DNA of 64,000 nucleotides from Euptelea pleiosperma. Taxonomy: Eukaryota; Streptophyta; Magnoliopsida; Ranunculales; Eupteleaceae. The position numbers and the translations under genes are program-made. The first letter of the stretch is position 1. Each line of letters begins with the position of its first letter. The stretch is from assembly GCA_035048495.1 (NCBI GenBank), contig CM068547.1, forward strand, positions 25,613,913 to 25,677,912, read 5' to 3'. Below the pieces are notes generated by a model, which worked only from the letters and a program-made list of their open reading frames with translations, was not told where the DNA came from and made no database searches. Below, one piece after another: positions 13,151-24,459 of the stretch.

Positions 13151-14022
13151 ACAATATCATCTAATTTTTTCCATGGACAAAGTTCAGGTGACACGTGGGG
13201 AATCAATAAATGCTTTCATATTGAGTTGAAATGTAAAAATGTTGAATGACCAAAGCACCCTTATAAATTAAAATTTTCAAAAAATGAAAGCAGCGTCTGT
13301 CAATTTAAGGAATTCGAGGGTCATATTAAGAATAAGGATTTTTTGATTTTTTTAATAAGAGGAAGCATTGAGTGAGCTGTAGGGGTAATGTGTGCTTTTA
13401 CACCAAAAAGATCGAATAGCTCCTTCTATGTAAATAGTTTAAAGACACACAAAAGAAGCAAAAATAAGGGTATTTTTGGGATATTTGGGTTTAGCGTGAA
13501 GCACGCAAGAAAGGACTTCGTCCATTAATAAGTAGAATAGATGTATCGGTTCCAGTTCCTATTGGTTCAATTCCAATATCAAACTACCAACCAGAATCAT
13601 TATTATCAATTTGGTTCCGGTTCTTTTTTAGTTGGTTCCAAAAATGTGGAATGGAATTTTTGATCGGTTATGATTTTGTTTTAGTTAAATGGATACAAAC
13701 ACCCCTAGCTCTAAGGGAGTTTATACCCTTTTTAAGAAAAAAAATGCATTACACATAATAAAAAATAAAAATAAAACGAAAGAAAAAACCATCACCAAAA
13801 GCCTCCATTTGCAACCAGTGGCAGAGCCAGGATTTTGTTCAAGGGTGGGTAAAGTGGCAAGCAACGACAACCAATCGACAATGTAAATAACAACCGATGA
13901 AATTTTTAATTGGCGGATTACTCCTTATAGAAATGGGCAATTAAAGCGCATATGTTATAAACATAACTGTTGTAACGATGGCTGACCGCTGCTCATGTGG
14001 CGTCAGTTACACTATCGACATT

Positions 14023-15636
14023 TGTAAAGTCATATTTTATTGAATTGTCAATTCCATGACAAGTGTATATCATGTTGTTTTTGCCATTGTCTTTTTAAGT
14101 CATATAATATCTGTGAAAGAAAATACATGAAGAACAAAGCTGCATTGGATCAAGTTATAATGATAAATCATCTGATCCAACACTTCAAGGAAGATCAAAT
14201 AAAGTACTTCAAGCTCATCACGATCAAGATGAATGTATTTGTTAACGATTGAAGTGTTCAAAGACAGCCCAATATGGTCCAAACTCAAAAGGTATATCAG
14301 GTTTGTGTCAGTATATTAATCTTCACATAATTGGACTTTATTGGTTTAACTCCCTATTGACCTTAGGCTAGTTTATTATTTTGGATAATGAAATATATAT
14401 CCGCATACTTCATATAATATATCACTAGATAGATAATTTCATTAGCTTTCCAATGAGCTTTAAATCACCCAAATCGGACTTTGGGAGCAAAAGTTATGAC
14501 AATTTTACCAAACGAGCCTCATGCTATATTTTAAAAGTGGGGGCGACCAAAAGAGTGGCGTGCGACCGAAAATCTCGATCGACTGAAGTCATCTAGGGTG
14601 ACTACGCTTACATACCTTTTTGACCTGTGAAGTTCTCAGAGCGCGGGCGATCGAGATGTTTTCGGTCGACCCCGCTCCTTCCACTTTTTTGTGGTCTTTT
14701 GCTCGTTGGAGAGCCTTTTCATGGGTACTATTTATACCCTTTTTAACCTATTTTGTGGAGAACTTTTGCAAGCTTATACTTAGCCTACATTGAGCAAACC
14801 CTAAGCCTAAATAAGTTGTTTCGTTCAGACCTAATTTTCCCATAGCTTCAAATGCTTCGAAAAACCTAATTGGAGATTTAGTTGGTGTGTTTGGAACGAC
14901 TTTTACATCTTTGACGAGACCTACACGTGTCAAGGGGGTCGTTTGGTTCTTGGAGTAGCACTATAATTCGGAGTCACTTTCATCAAAGCTTCATCGCCTC
15001 TATATTCTTCATCTAAAGAGATAAGATTCGTTTGATTTGGTTAGCCTATTAAGAGGCATTAATTGTAATTAAATTACTATAAACCCAAATCATTTGGAGT
15101 CATAGTGAGTCGTTACTCACTTTGGACTAGTTGGGAGAAATCCCTTGAGATTTGCATTGTTCCCTGACTCTGCTTGACCTAAAGCATAATTAGGCTTTGA
15201 CCTGCTTGACCTACGGCATAATTAAGCATTAATCGGCTTGGCCTAGAGCATAAATAGGCATTGAGAGAAGCGATTCTCTCAGTGTTAGGTTAGTTGGATT
15301 TCTAACCTCTGTTATCCAATTGTAATAGTGTAATACTTGATTGAATAGTGGATTCTTGCTCCTTAAGAGCGTTGACAGTGGATGTAGGTGTGTGAACACC
15401 AAACTACTATAAATCTCATGTGTCGTGGTTTGCATATATTTTCTCTTTTATCTCTTTTATCATATCTTGTGGTTGCTTCGCGTTATATTATTTCTGTGGA
15501 TGTGAATATGTGTGAATGCAACAAACTAGGAATTGAACTGGACTTTAATGGTAATCCGCAAAGAATTTTTAAGAACACAAATATAGTTCTATTCACCCCC
15601 TTCTAGGACATTCATAGTGGTTGTAAGGAAATTTCA
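14023..15636. mobile_element. Solo LTR inserted in the copia 5' LTR
   Basis: This 1,614-base block starts TG and ends CA. It is flanked by the five-base repeat ACATT (14018-14022 and 15637-15641). The other LTR of the same copia element has one ACATT at 17647-17651 and no insertion, so the boundaries are fixed by comparison. A TATA-like TTTATACC lies near 14727, and the 3' part ends with TTCACCCCCTTCTAGGACA, typical of copia LTR ends. No coding region is seen, so this is a solo LTR of a different family. Confidence 0.8.
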
Positions 15637-16099
15637 ACATTTACTTTGTAACGTCTAAATCAAAGCTATATATGTAAGGGTTGATCAATGTAAATATCAT
15701 CAGATTCACAACACGTCATTAGCACGAATTTACTCATCTTCTACCAACGGTTGGATCGACGTGAATCAGTCGTGAACGGAGATCAACATTGATCGACAAC
15801 CAACGGCAGAGCTAGTAAGGGGCCAGGGGGCAGTGACCCCCCTCAACTTTCAAAATCCCTTTTAAAAATATATATTTTTAAAAAATACCTTAATGCCCCT
15901 CATCATATTTTAAACTATTAAAGTGCCCCCTCTCACCTACCCTCTATTATACTTATTAATTTTTTAATTATTTATATTTAGTTGGGCGTTTTAGTCTTTA
16001 CACATCATCTAATTCGATGTAAACGCATTAAATTTTGCTGTCTTCGGTGAAAAAATTAGTTATAACAATTTTTTTAAGGACATCCTGACTGCATCTATA

Positions 16100-16375
16100 A
16101 ATGTCATGTGGAAGACTTTTAGAGATCCATGACTATAGGGCTGTTCGACACGCCCCTAGATGGTCCAACAGACCAAAAATCAGAAGGATTGGTGGTTTCT
16201 AGCCATTGGATTTGAATGTTTTACATAGGTTGAATTTCAACCGTGGATTTGAGAATTATTTTGGGTACTGAGATTCAACACTTAGAAAACACCAATCAGT
16301 ATGATGTTTGGTCTATAGGTCTATCTAAGGATGTTTCAACTATCTGTATGATCATACATCTCTAAGAGTGTCACA
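16100..16375. mobile_element. Fold-back MITE nested in the element at 15801
   Basis: Arms with CATGTGGAAGACTTTTAGAG and CTCTAAGAGTGTCACATG, with ATTTTGGGTACTGAGATTC in the centre. Confidence 0.7.
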
Positions 16376-16514
16376 TGATGTTTTTAGGTGCAGCCTGACG
16401 TCCTAATAAAATGTTGAAAAACATAAAAAATTGTCTCACTAAAACATAGCTTTCACTTTCAGCATTATTGCAAGGGAAAAACTTTGATGATGAACATTCA
16501 TCATAAATGTTGAT

Positions 16515-16825
16515 GACGGACCACAGTGTGAGCCCACGTTGCACATTATTATAGAATAATGACCCTATGGATGTTTGGCCCATCCATAGGTAGACGTAAA
16601 TAACAAAAATCAGCCTGATTAATGATTTTCATCCATTAGATCAGAAACCCTAAATAATGCTCAAAATCTACCGTTGAAAACAATCCACGAAAAAGACTCT
16701 AATGCAATAGATAGAAATTACTTATTAGGATGAATTTTGGTAGGTAGGTTTTCCTAGCTTGGATGGGTCAAACATCCATACGGTTAGTGATCTCTAAGAG
16801 AGTGCCACATGTAAGGTACACTTGC
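16515..16825. mobile_element. Second fold-back MITE nested in the element at 15801
   Basis: Arms with TATGGATGTTTGGCCCATCC and GATGGGTCAAACATCCATAC. Both halves are present. Confidence 0.75.
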
Positions 16826-17794
16826 ATCGCACGTGGCATGTCAACAACAAGGAATGTGCCCCCTCCCCCAGACTAAAATCCTGGCTCTGCCACTATCGAC
16901 AACAACCATCTCATTTGAAAAGGCATTTACTTATTTATTGTTTAAAGGTACATAGATAAAAAAAACTTTATTGTAAGAGAAATACATATTTTTTTCAAAA
17001 GAATTAAAATCTTTTACTTACCAGTAGTTCTTCATGTTGCTTTAAAAAATAAGCTAGTTTTAGATACTGCACTGGATCACAATCGAATGGCATGTTTTTA
17101 GTCTTCCTAGGTGGTTCTACTATGCCTGCACACGATCCTTATTGGATCTGAATCTTGTATCACACAAATTAAAGATACAATATTCCAGCAACAATCTTGT
17201 AGATCTATTTACCAAGGTATTGCCAACGTCTACATTCAAGAAATTAGTATATTACATTGCTTTACATTGACTCTACAATTTTTTAGTCGGCATGCTTATA
17301 CTCTCTTTACATTAGGGGGGAGCGTCATTATGAGAGGGGGAGTCATATTCTAGAAGAACATTTGCGCACTGTACTCTTTTTCCTTCGCCTAGGTTTTTTC
17401 CTATAGGATTTTTCTAAGCAGAGTTTTAATGAGGCAATCTTAAGCGCGCCCATCACTACCACCTTGATTCGTCGATACACTGTGTACTCTTTTTCCTTCG
17501 ATCAGCTTTTATCCTATATGATTTTTTGACAAGATTTTAACAAGGCAGTTTCCATAAAGCAGTAGACATCCAAGGGAGAGTGTTGTAAACATAACGGTTG
17601 TAACCGACTGCTGACCGCTGCTCATGTAGCACCAGTTACACTATCGACATTTACTTTGTAATGCCTAGATCAACACTATCAACTTTTAATGATAAATGAA
17701 AATATCATTAGATTCACAACACTATCAACTTTTTAATTATTCTCTGGGGAGCCAATTTTTTTGAGTAAATCTATGACAGCGGACATCGATCATT

Positions 17795-18085
17795 AACATT
17801 GATGACGAACCGTAGTATGGGCCACATGGCACACTCTTAGGGACCACTGCCCTTATGGATGCTTGGTCCATCTCTAGGTGGACCCACAGACCAAAAACCG
17901 GCCTGATTAGTGATTTCTAACCGTTGAATTTGACTCTTTTCAACCATTGGATTCAAACATAATTTGGGGTACTTAGATCCAAAGGTTAGAAAACACTAAT
18001 GAGGCTCATTTTTGGCATATAGGTCCACCTAGGGATGGGCCAAAAATTCATGCGGTCTGTGGTTAAGAGTGTTGCAAGTGGCAAA
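17795..18085. mobile_element. Fold-back MITE, main family
   Basis: GGCACACTCTTAGGGACCAC and TCTAGGTGGACCCACAGACC are mirrored by GTCCACCTAGGGATGGGCC and TGCGGTCTGTGG. Confidence 0.75.
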
Positions 18086-18304
18086 TACTGTGGTCCACTT
18101 AAAGATGGGCGAGACATTGGAGTTGAAGGTGGGCAACGTAAGAGCATTGCACAACCCACCCATTGCATGACATGTGTCACCTCAACCTTTGGGTTACTTA
18201 ATTAACATGGGTTGAGACCAGGTTTAGGAAACTTGCCCTACAAAGTAGAGGGTTGTAAATTTGTCATGTAGTGAAGAATAGTTTTTAGAAAAAATCTATG
18301 ATAC

Positions 18305-18621
18305 TGCCGAAGTCCCTCAATTTGCCACGTAGTAGACTTTTTAGGGCCCACTGACTCCATGAATATTTGGCCCACACACCAAAAATCAGTATGATTAGTG
18401 ATTCCTAGCCATTGAATTTGAGTACTTTTTCATCATGGGCTTGGAACCAACTCATAGGCCTGTTCATAAAGCCCATGATGAAAAGTGCTCAAATCCTAGG
18501 GCTAGAAATCACCAATCACGCTGGTTTTTGGTGTGTGGGTCCACCAAGATGTGGGCCAAATATTCATGGAGTCAGTGGGCCCGAAAGAGTCTACTACGTG
18601 GCAAATTGAGGGACTTCGGCA
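18305..18621. mobile_element. 317-base near-palindromic fold-back element upstream of LIL3
   Basis: The left arm TGCCGAAGTCCCTCAATTTG and right arm ending CAAATTGAGGGACTTCGGCA are exact inverses for over 30 bases. They remain mostly complementary to a short spacer near 18445. The right end is 250 bases upstream of the LIL3 ATG. The core matches the ACTGAC...GATTAGTGATT family scattered over the window. It could form a long hairpin if transcribed. Confidence 0.85.
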
Positions 18622-18691
18622 TCCAAAATTTGATACCGAAGTCGGTATCAAAGAACAGCCCAGTTTTTCACGGATACCCAGTTCGTAAGTA

Positions 18692-18800
18692 CACGTGGCA
18701 CACTATAATTGGTAAAAAAAACTCTGAAGTGAGCTCACTCATTTGAGTCTCTTTCCATCGTCTAGTGGCCGTAACCCTTTATATATAGTATATACCCACT
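18692..18800 (+). promoter_or_regulatory. Putative LIL3 core promoter: G-box and TATA box
   Basis: A TATATATA-type box lies at about 18779-18795, 75-90 bases upstream of the ATG at 18871. A palindromic G-box CACGTG lies at 18692-18697. G-boxes are common in light-regulated plant promoters, which suits a chlorophyll-pathway gene, but this is inferred from position only. A long fold-back element ends at 18621, just upstream. Confidence 0.5.
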
Positions 18801-18870
18801 CCCATTTCTGAGGTTCAGGATTGCTCGGCAGTCGGCACAACAGTAAGCTATGTTGTGATTTCACAGCACA

Positions 18871-21800
18871 ATGTCCATGGCCTTGTTTTCTCCTCCTCAA
18901 TCTCATCTCCCAACTCTCTCTGCTACCTTTTCTTCCAAAACCCATTTCACTCAGAAGCCTCATCTCCCTCTCCTCTCCAAGAGAAATTTGTTTTCCTTAT
19001 CCACAAAAGCAACTGATAATGGAGCAGGAATGGTGGGTTCTGCTGCTGCCACAGCAGAGGAGGATAAGTTAGATAGGAAGGTAGAAGCTTCTTCTACTAT
19101 TTCTGAGCAGAAGGTGGTGAAAGAGGAGGCTTCTCTTGGGTCAAATGGCGCTGCAGCGGCGGCGACTGCAGTTCAGTTGGTGCCTAAATTCGAAAACCCA
19201 AATGGGTTGGTGGGACTTGGGATCTGAAGCAGTTTGAGAAAGACGGGAAGACCAATTGGGATGCCGTTATAGATGCAGGTGAGGTTGTTTCGTGGGTTCT
19301 TCTTGTTTATGATTTGGGAAATGTTTGTTATTTCTTGTTCTTGTTAGAAATGCTTATTTGGGTTTTTTCTTGTTTTTAATTCCTTGACAAAAATATTTCT
19401 CTAGTTCTTGCAGCTGGGGTGGATTTCCATTTGGGTTCCTGTTATTTCATTCGTTTGAATTTTATTATTTATTTATTTATTCATTGATAAAATTTGTGCA
19501 AAGTGTGTTTCTGCTGATTGAGAATTCAAAATTTTCAAATTTTATATTGGGCAATTAGGAATACCCACATGAACATATCATCGTATTCGTCGTTGTCATG
19601 GTATATTTTCCCAACAATACCTTCATATTGGATTGAAAATGGGAATACTGATCGAAATTATGTATACGTACGTGAAAAAATGATTTGAATTACACTTTTA
19701 GGCGCACAACAAATGAAAATTCATCTGCTTGTTATAGTGTTTCCATGTATGGAATCAGTAATTGTTATTTACTTAAATTGATTTTTTTCACTTTGTTAAA
19801 CATATCTTTTTCACAAAACAAAAAAATTATGGGAAAAATGATTCTGATGCGAAGTTTTTATTGCTATCTGTTAGTTGAAATGAATTGAATATTTACAGTT
19901 GTTCACAAAATTGTTTGAACTAAATTTTGATCTGTGACTGCATTATCAGAGATTGAAAGAATTTCTGTGTAATTTGTTTGAGATTCAAAAGTTGTATTTA
20001 TGGGGTTTTGATTTCACCCGTTCTTGAGAGATTAATGGGGTGTTTAGGTGTTCTTATTCATGAACTGTTTCGAGTAGAAGCTTATGTTTCCTTGATGCGA
20101 TGGTGGTGTTTCATTTTGTTTTCTTTGATTGTTCTAACTTCTAAGTAGGCTTTCTGCATCTTTCTGTGATTCCAAATTAAATCTGATTTTCTTGACTGAA
20201 ATAGCTTGTGTTAGGAAGAATGAATTGTGATTTATTCCCGTAAACCATGTCTAAAGTAGTGTATCTGGGTTAGCTTGTCGACATTGGTAGCTGGAGTCAG
20301 TACTCAAGAAGAATTTCTCCTGACCTGAAGTGTTACATCGCATCTGCATGCGCCATTTGGTACAAGTGCTCATCAATCAAAGTCTTAAACAATTTTGTGA
20401 TCTGTGACTGCATTATCAGAGATTGAAAGAATTTCTGTGTAATTTGTTTGAAGATTCAAAAGCTGTATTTATGGGGTTTTGATTTAACCCGTTCTTGAGA
20501 GATTAATGGGGTGTTTTGGTGTTCTTATTCATGAACTGTTTCGAGTAGAAGCTTATGTTTCCATGATGCAATGGTGGGTTTCATTTTGTTTTCTTTGATT
20601 GTTCAAACTTCTAAGTTGGCTTTCTGTGGTTCCAAATTAAATCTGAACATTCTTGACTGAAATAGCTTGTGTTAGGAAGAATGGTTTGTGATTTATTCCC
20701 GTAAACCATGTCTAAAGAAGTGTATCTGGGTATTGTTACCTTGTCGACCTTGGCAGCTGGAGTCAGGACTCAAGAAGAATTTCTCCTGACCTAAAGGAAG
20801 TGCTGAATCGCATCTCCTTGCGCTAATTGGTACAACCGTACAAGGGCTCATCAATCAAGGTCTTCCAATGAATGTTCTTCTATCTCTCGCATCACCGTTG
20901 CCCGGAAATTGCATGGATTGGATGATCTTGGCAATTGGATTAATGAAATTTTATACAGACCATTATAAGTAGTTCTGCTGACCTTTCAAAAGAAAGGGTA
21001 GTTAGGACTATCTGTTTTGTGTAGCTTTCAGTCTGTGGTCCATCTAAGAGGCATCCCATATGTTTTTTCAAACTTACTAAAGAAAGTGAATTTTATGGTT
21101 GGTTTCATCTGTTCAGTGTCGTTTTTGTGCTATGTCGCATCGGTACGCCATCTATTGGACGGTTGAAAGGGAGGTACAAGCATCCTTGTTGGTGCGCCAG
21201 CCATCCCTAGCTCCCAACTTTCTGAATGAGGTTTATGGCCAAATAACTTGGATTCATACCTCAGTGTATCTTATGTACATATCAGACCATACATGTATTG
21301 CCCTTGTTACTCAGTCGAACCAGTTATGTATTTAAAAGTTTATGTGATAAACAATATATTTATTATTTAGTTCTCTATCCGTTACTTTCTTATTTTTTTT
21401 TTCCTTTCCCTATTTGTTTTCTTTTTCTTGAATATATTTTTGTTTACTCCAACAGAGTTTACCTGGTGTTGCTTCTTGATAAACCTTCATGCTTATTTTG
21501 TTTCTCATAGATCAACTTGGCTAATCCTTTTCAGAGGTTAGGAGGAGAAAATGGCTCGAAGATAACCCAGAATCATCGAATAATGATGATCCTGTAGTCT
21601 TCGACACCTCCATTATACCTTGGTGGTCATGGGTCAAGAGATTCCATCTTCCTGAAGCTGAATTACTTAATGGTTGGTTCTGTTCTCTCATTGTTTCTGA
21701 TGTTTGGATCAGATGGCTACTACTGCTACTAGTTCATGCTAACCAAACTAGTGTCGGTTTTGTTTTACACAGGCCGTGCCGCAATGATAGGGTTCTTCAT

Positions 21801-22023
21801 GGCATATCTGGTGGATAGCTTGACTGGGGTAGGTCTTGTCGACCAAATGGGGAACTTCTTCTGCAAAACTCTCTTATTTGTTGCTGTAGTTGGAGTACTT
21901 CTGATCCGAAAGAACGAAGATATAGAAACTCTAAAGAAGCTTCTGGAAGAAACAACCTTCTACGACAAGCAGTGGCAAGCAACCTGGCAGGACGAGACCA
22001 CTAGTAGCTCCAAGAAAGACTAG
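18871..22023 (+). CDS. LIL3: LIL3 light-harvesting-like protein 3 (forward copy, one-base frameshift in exon 1)
   Basis: Three exons with GT-AG introns: 18871-19278, 21535-21672 and 21773-22023. The product matches plant LIL3, a thylakoid protein that binds chlorophyll and holds geranylgeranyl reductase and protochlorophyllide reductase at the membrane. Visible parts are a Ser/Thr-rich N-terminus like a chloroplast transit peptide, an acidic/Ala-rich linker, the LIL3 block [32 protein letters not shown], the light-harvesting helix [16 protein letters not shown] near residue 180, and a second hydrophobic stretch [13 protein letters not shown]. The ends ...[13 protein letters not shown] and stop TAG are normal. 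Exon 1 read from ATG 18871 hits TGA at 19225; one base is missing near 19198-19205, and adding one restores the family sequence to about 265 residues, the usual LIL3 length. This is either a recent null allele or an assembly error. Identity is very sure; functional state is open. Confidence 0.93.
19926..20864 (+). repeat. Tandem direct duplication inside LIL3 intron 1
   Basis: Two adjacent copies of about 460 bases, 19926-20386 and 20396-20864, share nearly the whole sequence. Both start near TGATCTGTGACTGCATTATC and end near CTCATCAATCAA(A/G)GTCTT, with small indels and point changes. Both lie in the 2.26 kb first intron, so the protein is unaffected. It is a local duplication; no transposon ends are seen. 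Confidence 0.85.
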
Positions 22024-22560
22024 TGGGCTTGATGTCCGTGAGTTCGTCCATTTCAAAACCTCTCATGGTTATTTTCTTTTGGGGTATCGTCTCACTATAG
22101 TTTCTCATTGCTTTTATAGAGGAGAATGATGATTCGATTCTGAGATTGGTATTTTCTTTTCCTCCATTGTATTTCCATTGTATCTTGAAAATTGCTATTT
22201 ATCTTTTAATGACAGATTTAGAGTGGCCACTTATTGCTTGGTAGATTTCTGCAATTTTCTTTTTTATCATTTTTCCTGAGAAAATTCTCTTTTCCCTTGG
22301 AAAATGTACCTCAGAAAATACATCTGCGAAGTTATCTTAAATGGCTGTTTGATTGAACCCGGAAAAATATGCATTTTCCAAATATGTGAGAAATAAAAGG
22401 GTGTATTTTCGCATGGAAACGAATTCTCACCTTATGTGGAACAGAAATGAATTCTGGGTTTCTCTGGAAAAATTTCTCAATTTAAAATGGCTATCAAACA
22501 ATAGAAAATTGTGTTTTACTGAGAAAATGTGGCAATCAAACACGCCCTTAATGAGATTTG
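22024..22560. other. LIL3 3' flank with a GTTTGATTG-type repeat
   Basis: After the stop, the probable 3' untranslated region runs to about 22250. 22260-22553 then resembles 52488-52735: both contain TATGTGAGAAA, GGTGTATTTTC, AACGAA(T/C)TCTCA and AAATGGCTATCAAACAATGG-like phrases. The 22.5 kb copy ends CAATCAAACACGCCCTT and the 52.5 kb copy starts GGGTGTGTTTGATTG, each showing one end of a probable inverted-repeat element. Confidence 0.6.
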
Positions 22561-22844
22561 TATTGGAGCAAAAGATTGTGGTGGGAACTAATTCTGTTTT
22601 TGCTGCTATTTTGATGGATATGCAGTAAGATTCTTCTCTTACTCGTGAGATTCAGTGTGGGACTGAAGGTTGTGATTCCTGTTGAAGAAACTGCTCTCTT
22701 TGCTTTGCAATTTTAAGATATTCAAATGGTAGTTCATTATGAATATATTTGTTCTCCTTTGTTCAGTCTTAAGCTTATTTTCATGTCGGTGGGACTTCAC
22801 TCACCATACATGCACCGATAGAGAGAGATTCTGTACTTGTGAGC

Positions 22845-23151
22845 ATGGTTTAAAAAACGGCCATTATAATGGATTAGGACCTCCGTTGCGTTATGTACGG
22901 TTTTAACATTCAGAAAATAATGGCCGTTATTTTTCCATTATAACAAAAATAACGACGTTATTTTCTGAAAAAAATTGTTAAAATAACGTCCGTTATTAAG
23001 TTTATTGAAATCTTCAATTTCAAATTTTGAATTGTGGCGCCGTTTTTTTCATTAGTTTCCATTTTTCCGTTTTTGCCCGTGCGTTATAATCCGTTATATC
23101 CGAAAAATGGTAACGCCCTCAGTCCGTTACAACGGTCCCTTTTAAACCTTG
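22845..23151. mobile_element. Small MULE-like element (AACGG family)
   Basis: The ends ATGGTTTAAAAAACGG and TTTTAAACCTTG are inverted repeats, flanked by CTTGTGAGC (22836-22844) and CTTGTGAGT (23152-23160), a nine-base target duplication with one change. The interior is rich in CCGTTATAACGG-like palindromes. It shares ends and composition with the larger element at 53443-54281. It has no coding capacity. Confidence 0.7.
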
Positions 23152-23679
23152 CTTGTGAGTTCAAATCTTGTGGCAATACACTTTGGATTTTTCAGCGAGC
23201 TTTTGTTCTCATTATATCATTGAGGCTATATGATAAAGAAAAAAAAATTGCAGTTGTTTCTATAACACCACCTATTTCCCACAGATAATTTTTTTAGGTT
23301 TCTTGGACACAGTCATGGTTCAAAGTCTCGACCAATCCAGGTCTGGATCAGGATTACATAACAGGACATGATCAACATATATGAAAGCTAGCTATAATAA
23401 AACATGTGCATGCCGATATCCTCATGATTAACAAATTCATATGAATGTTCATGATGCAAACCCACGCAGCGTTTCCACCTCTATAAGGAGTACATCGACA
23501 GAGAGCTATACTTGCACAAGAGATATTTCTCTAGGTATTTATGGATTTTCATCCAACGGCGGCACCGAGCCCTTTTTACTCTAACCGATGCAATATGATA
23601 ATATGCTTCATGTATGCCAAAATAGTCCCCATAATCATCAAAATAGTCCCCATTAAGAGACCTTACTCAACACCACTGA

Positions 23680-24122
23680 ACTTTAAATTATTCAACAGCC
23701 GTTTAAATGGTTTTAACGGCCATTTAAACGGTAACGCCCCAAGTCCGTTTCCGTTAAAACCGTTTAAACACGTTTTATCGGTTTTGAAAAAAACGGCCGT
23801 GTTTTTTTGTTTTAATGGCCGTTAAAATCTTTTAAACAGCCGTTTAATTCTGAAAATTTTGTGAAATAAAACGGCCGTTAAATCCGTTTAATTCAGTTAA
23901 AATCCGTTTAATTTCTGTTAAAATATGTTAAATTCCATTTTTTTTTTAATTTTCAAATTTCAAAATTTGAATTTCAGCGCCATTTTTTTCGTTAAAATCC
24001 GTTAAATTCCATTTTTTTCCATTTTTACCCCTGGCCGTTTCAATCCGTTTTAACGGCCATTTAAACGGTAACGCCTCCAGTCCGTTTAACTGTTAAAACG
24101 GCCTCCTTTAAACCTTGGTTGA
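23680..24122. repeat. AACGG-rich element related to the MULE-like family
   Basis: Repeated CCGTTTAAACGG-type palindromes and GGTAACGCC(C/T)CCAGTCCGTT, ending in CTTTAAACCTTG, match the element at 22845-23151. The left terminus was not located, so the boundary is approximate. Confidence 0.55.
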
Positions 24123-24459
24123 TTTAACCCAACGTTTCTAGAATATCAAACATATCACGCATTTGATATCGGTGTAAAAAGTTATGCCCCTAAAACTAAG
24201 TGATATTATTAAAATATCCTAATATGTAAAAAGAAAAAAATACCCCATGTGTAATCTATCAGTAGACAAGGTATCAAGTGAGAAATTTTTGAATATTAAT
24301 TAAAGTATAGTTCCTCCATCATCAATGGTCGACTAAAAAGGTTTTAACCAATATCAGGGCCCTCAAACCTATGTTCACACCAATTTGGATTTGTCAAAAA
24401 TTTAGCATTCATGAGAAAACCTGAAAAATCTCTTAAACGCTACTGCTAAGTACAGGTTA

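Larger units (their letters stand above)
12273..13707. mobile_element. Terminal-inverted-repeat element carrying nested MITEs
   Basis: The ends TAGGGTGTTTATGGGTC and GGATACAAACACCCCTA are inverted. Both subterminal regions are rich in GGTTCCAGTTGG-like repeats. Fold-back copies lie inside, at 12490-12665 (half) and 12818-13150. No transposase is present. Confidence 0.55.
15801..16894. mobile_element. Terminal-inverted-repeat element with nine-base target duplication
   Basis: The ends read CAACGGCAGAGCTAG and, at the right, CTGGCTCTGCCACT, an imperfect inverted repeat of the GGCAGAGCC type. The nine-base repeat ATCGACAAC flanks the block (15792-15800 and 16895-16903). Two fold-back elements lie inside (16100-16375 and 16515-16825). 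No transposase is seen. The family is not certain; similar GGCAGAGCC ends occur at 12002-12067 and 13820. Confidence 0.65.
13953..17721 (+). mobile_element. Short-LTR Ty1/copia element with nested insertions
   Basis: The 3' LTR is 17581-17721 (141 bases, TGTTGT...ACAACA), preceded by a polypurine tract CAAGGGAGAG. The 5' LTR begins at 13953 (TGTTATAAACATAACTG) and ends at 15713, split by a solo LTR. Upstream of the 3' LTR is the copia RNase H end, DLFTKVLPTSTFKKLVYYI (about 17199-17260), then the usual CTCTTTTTCCTTCG segments before the polypurine tract. Most of gag-pol is deleted. A terminal-inverted-repeat element occupies 15801-16894. No matching five-base target duplication was found outside the two LTRs (GCATA left, CTATC right), so the flanks may have recombined. 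Confidence 0.75.
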
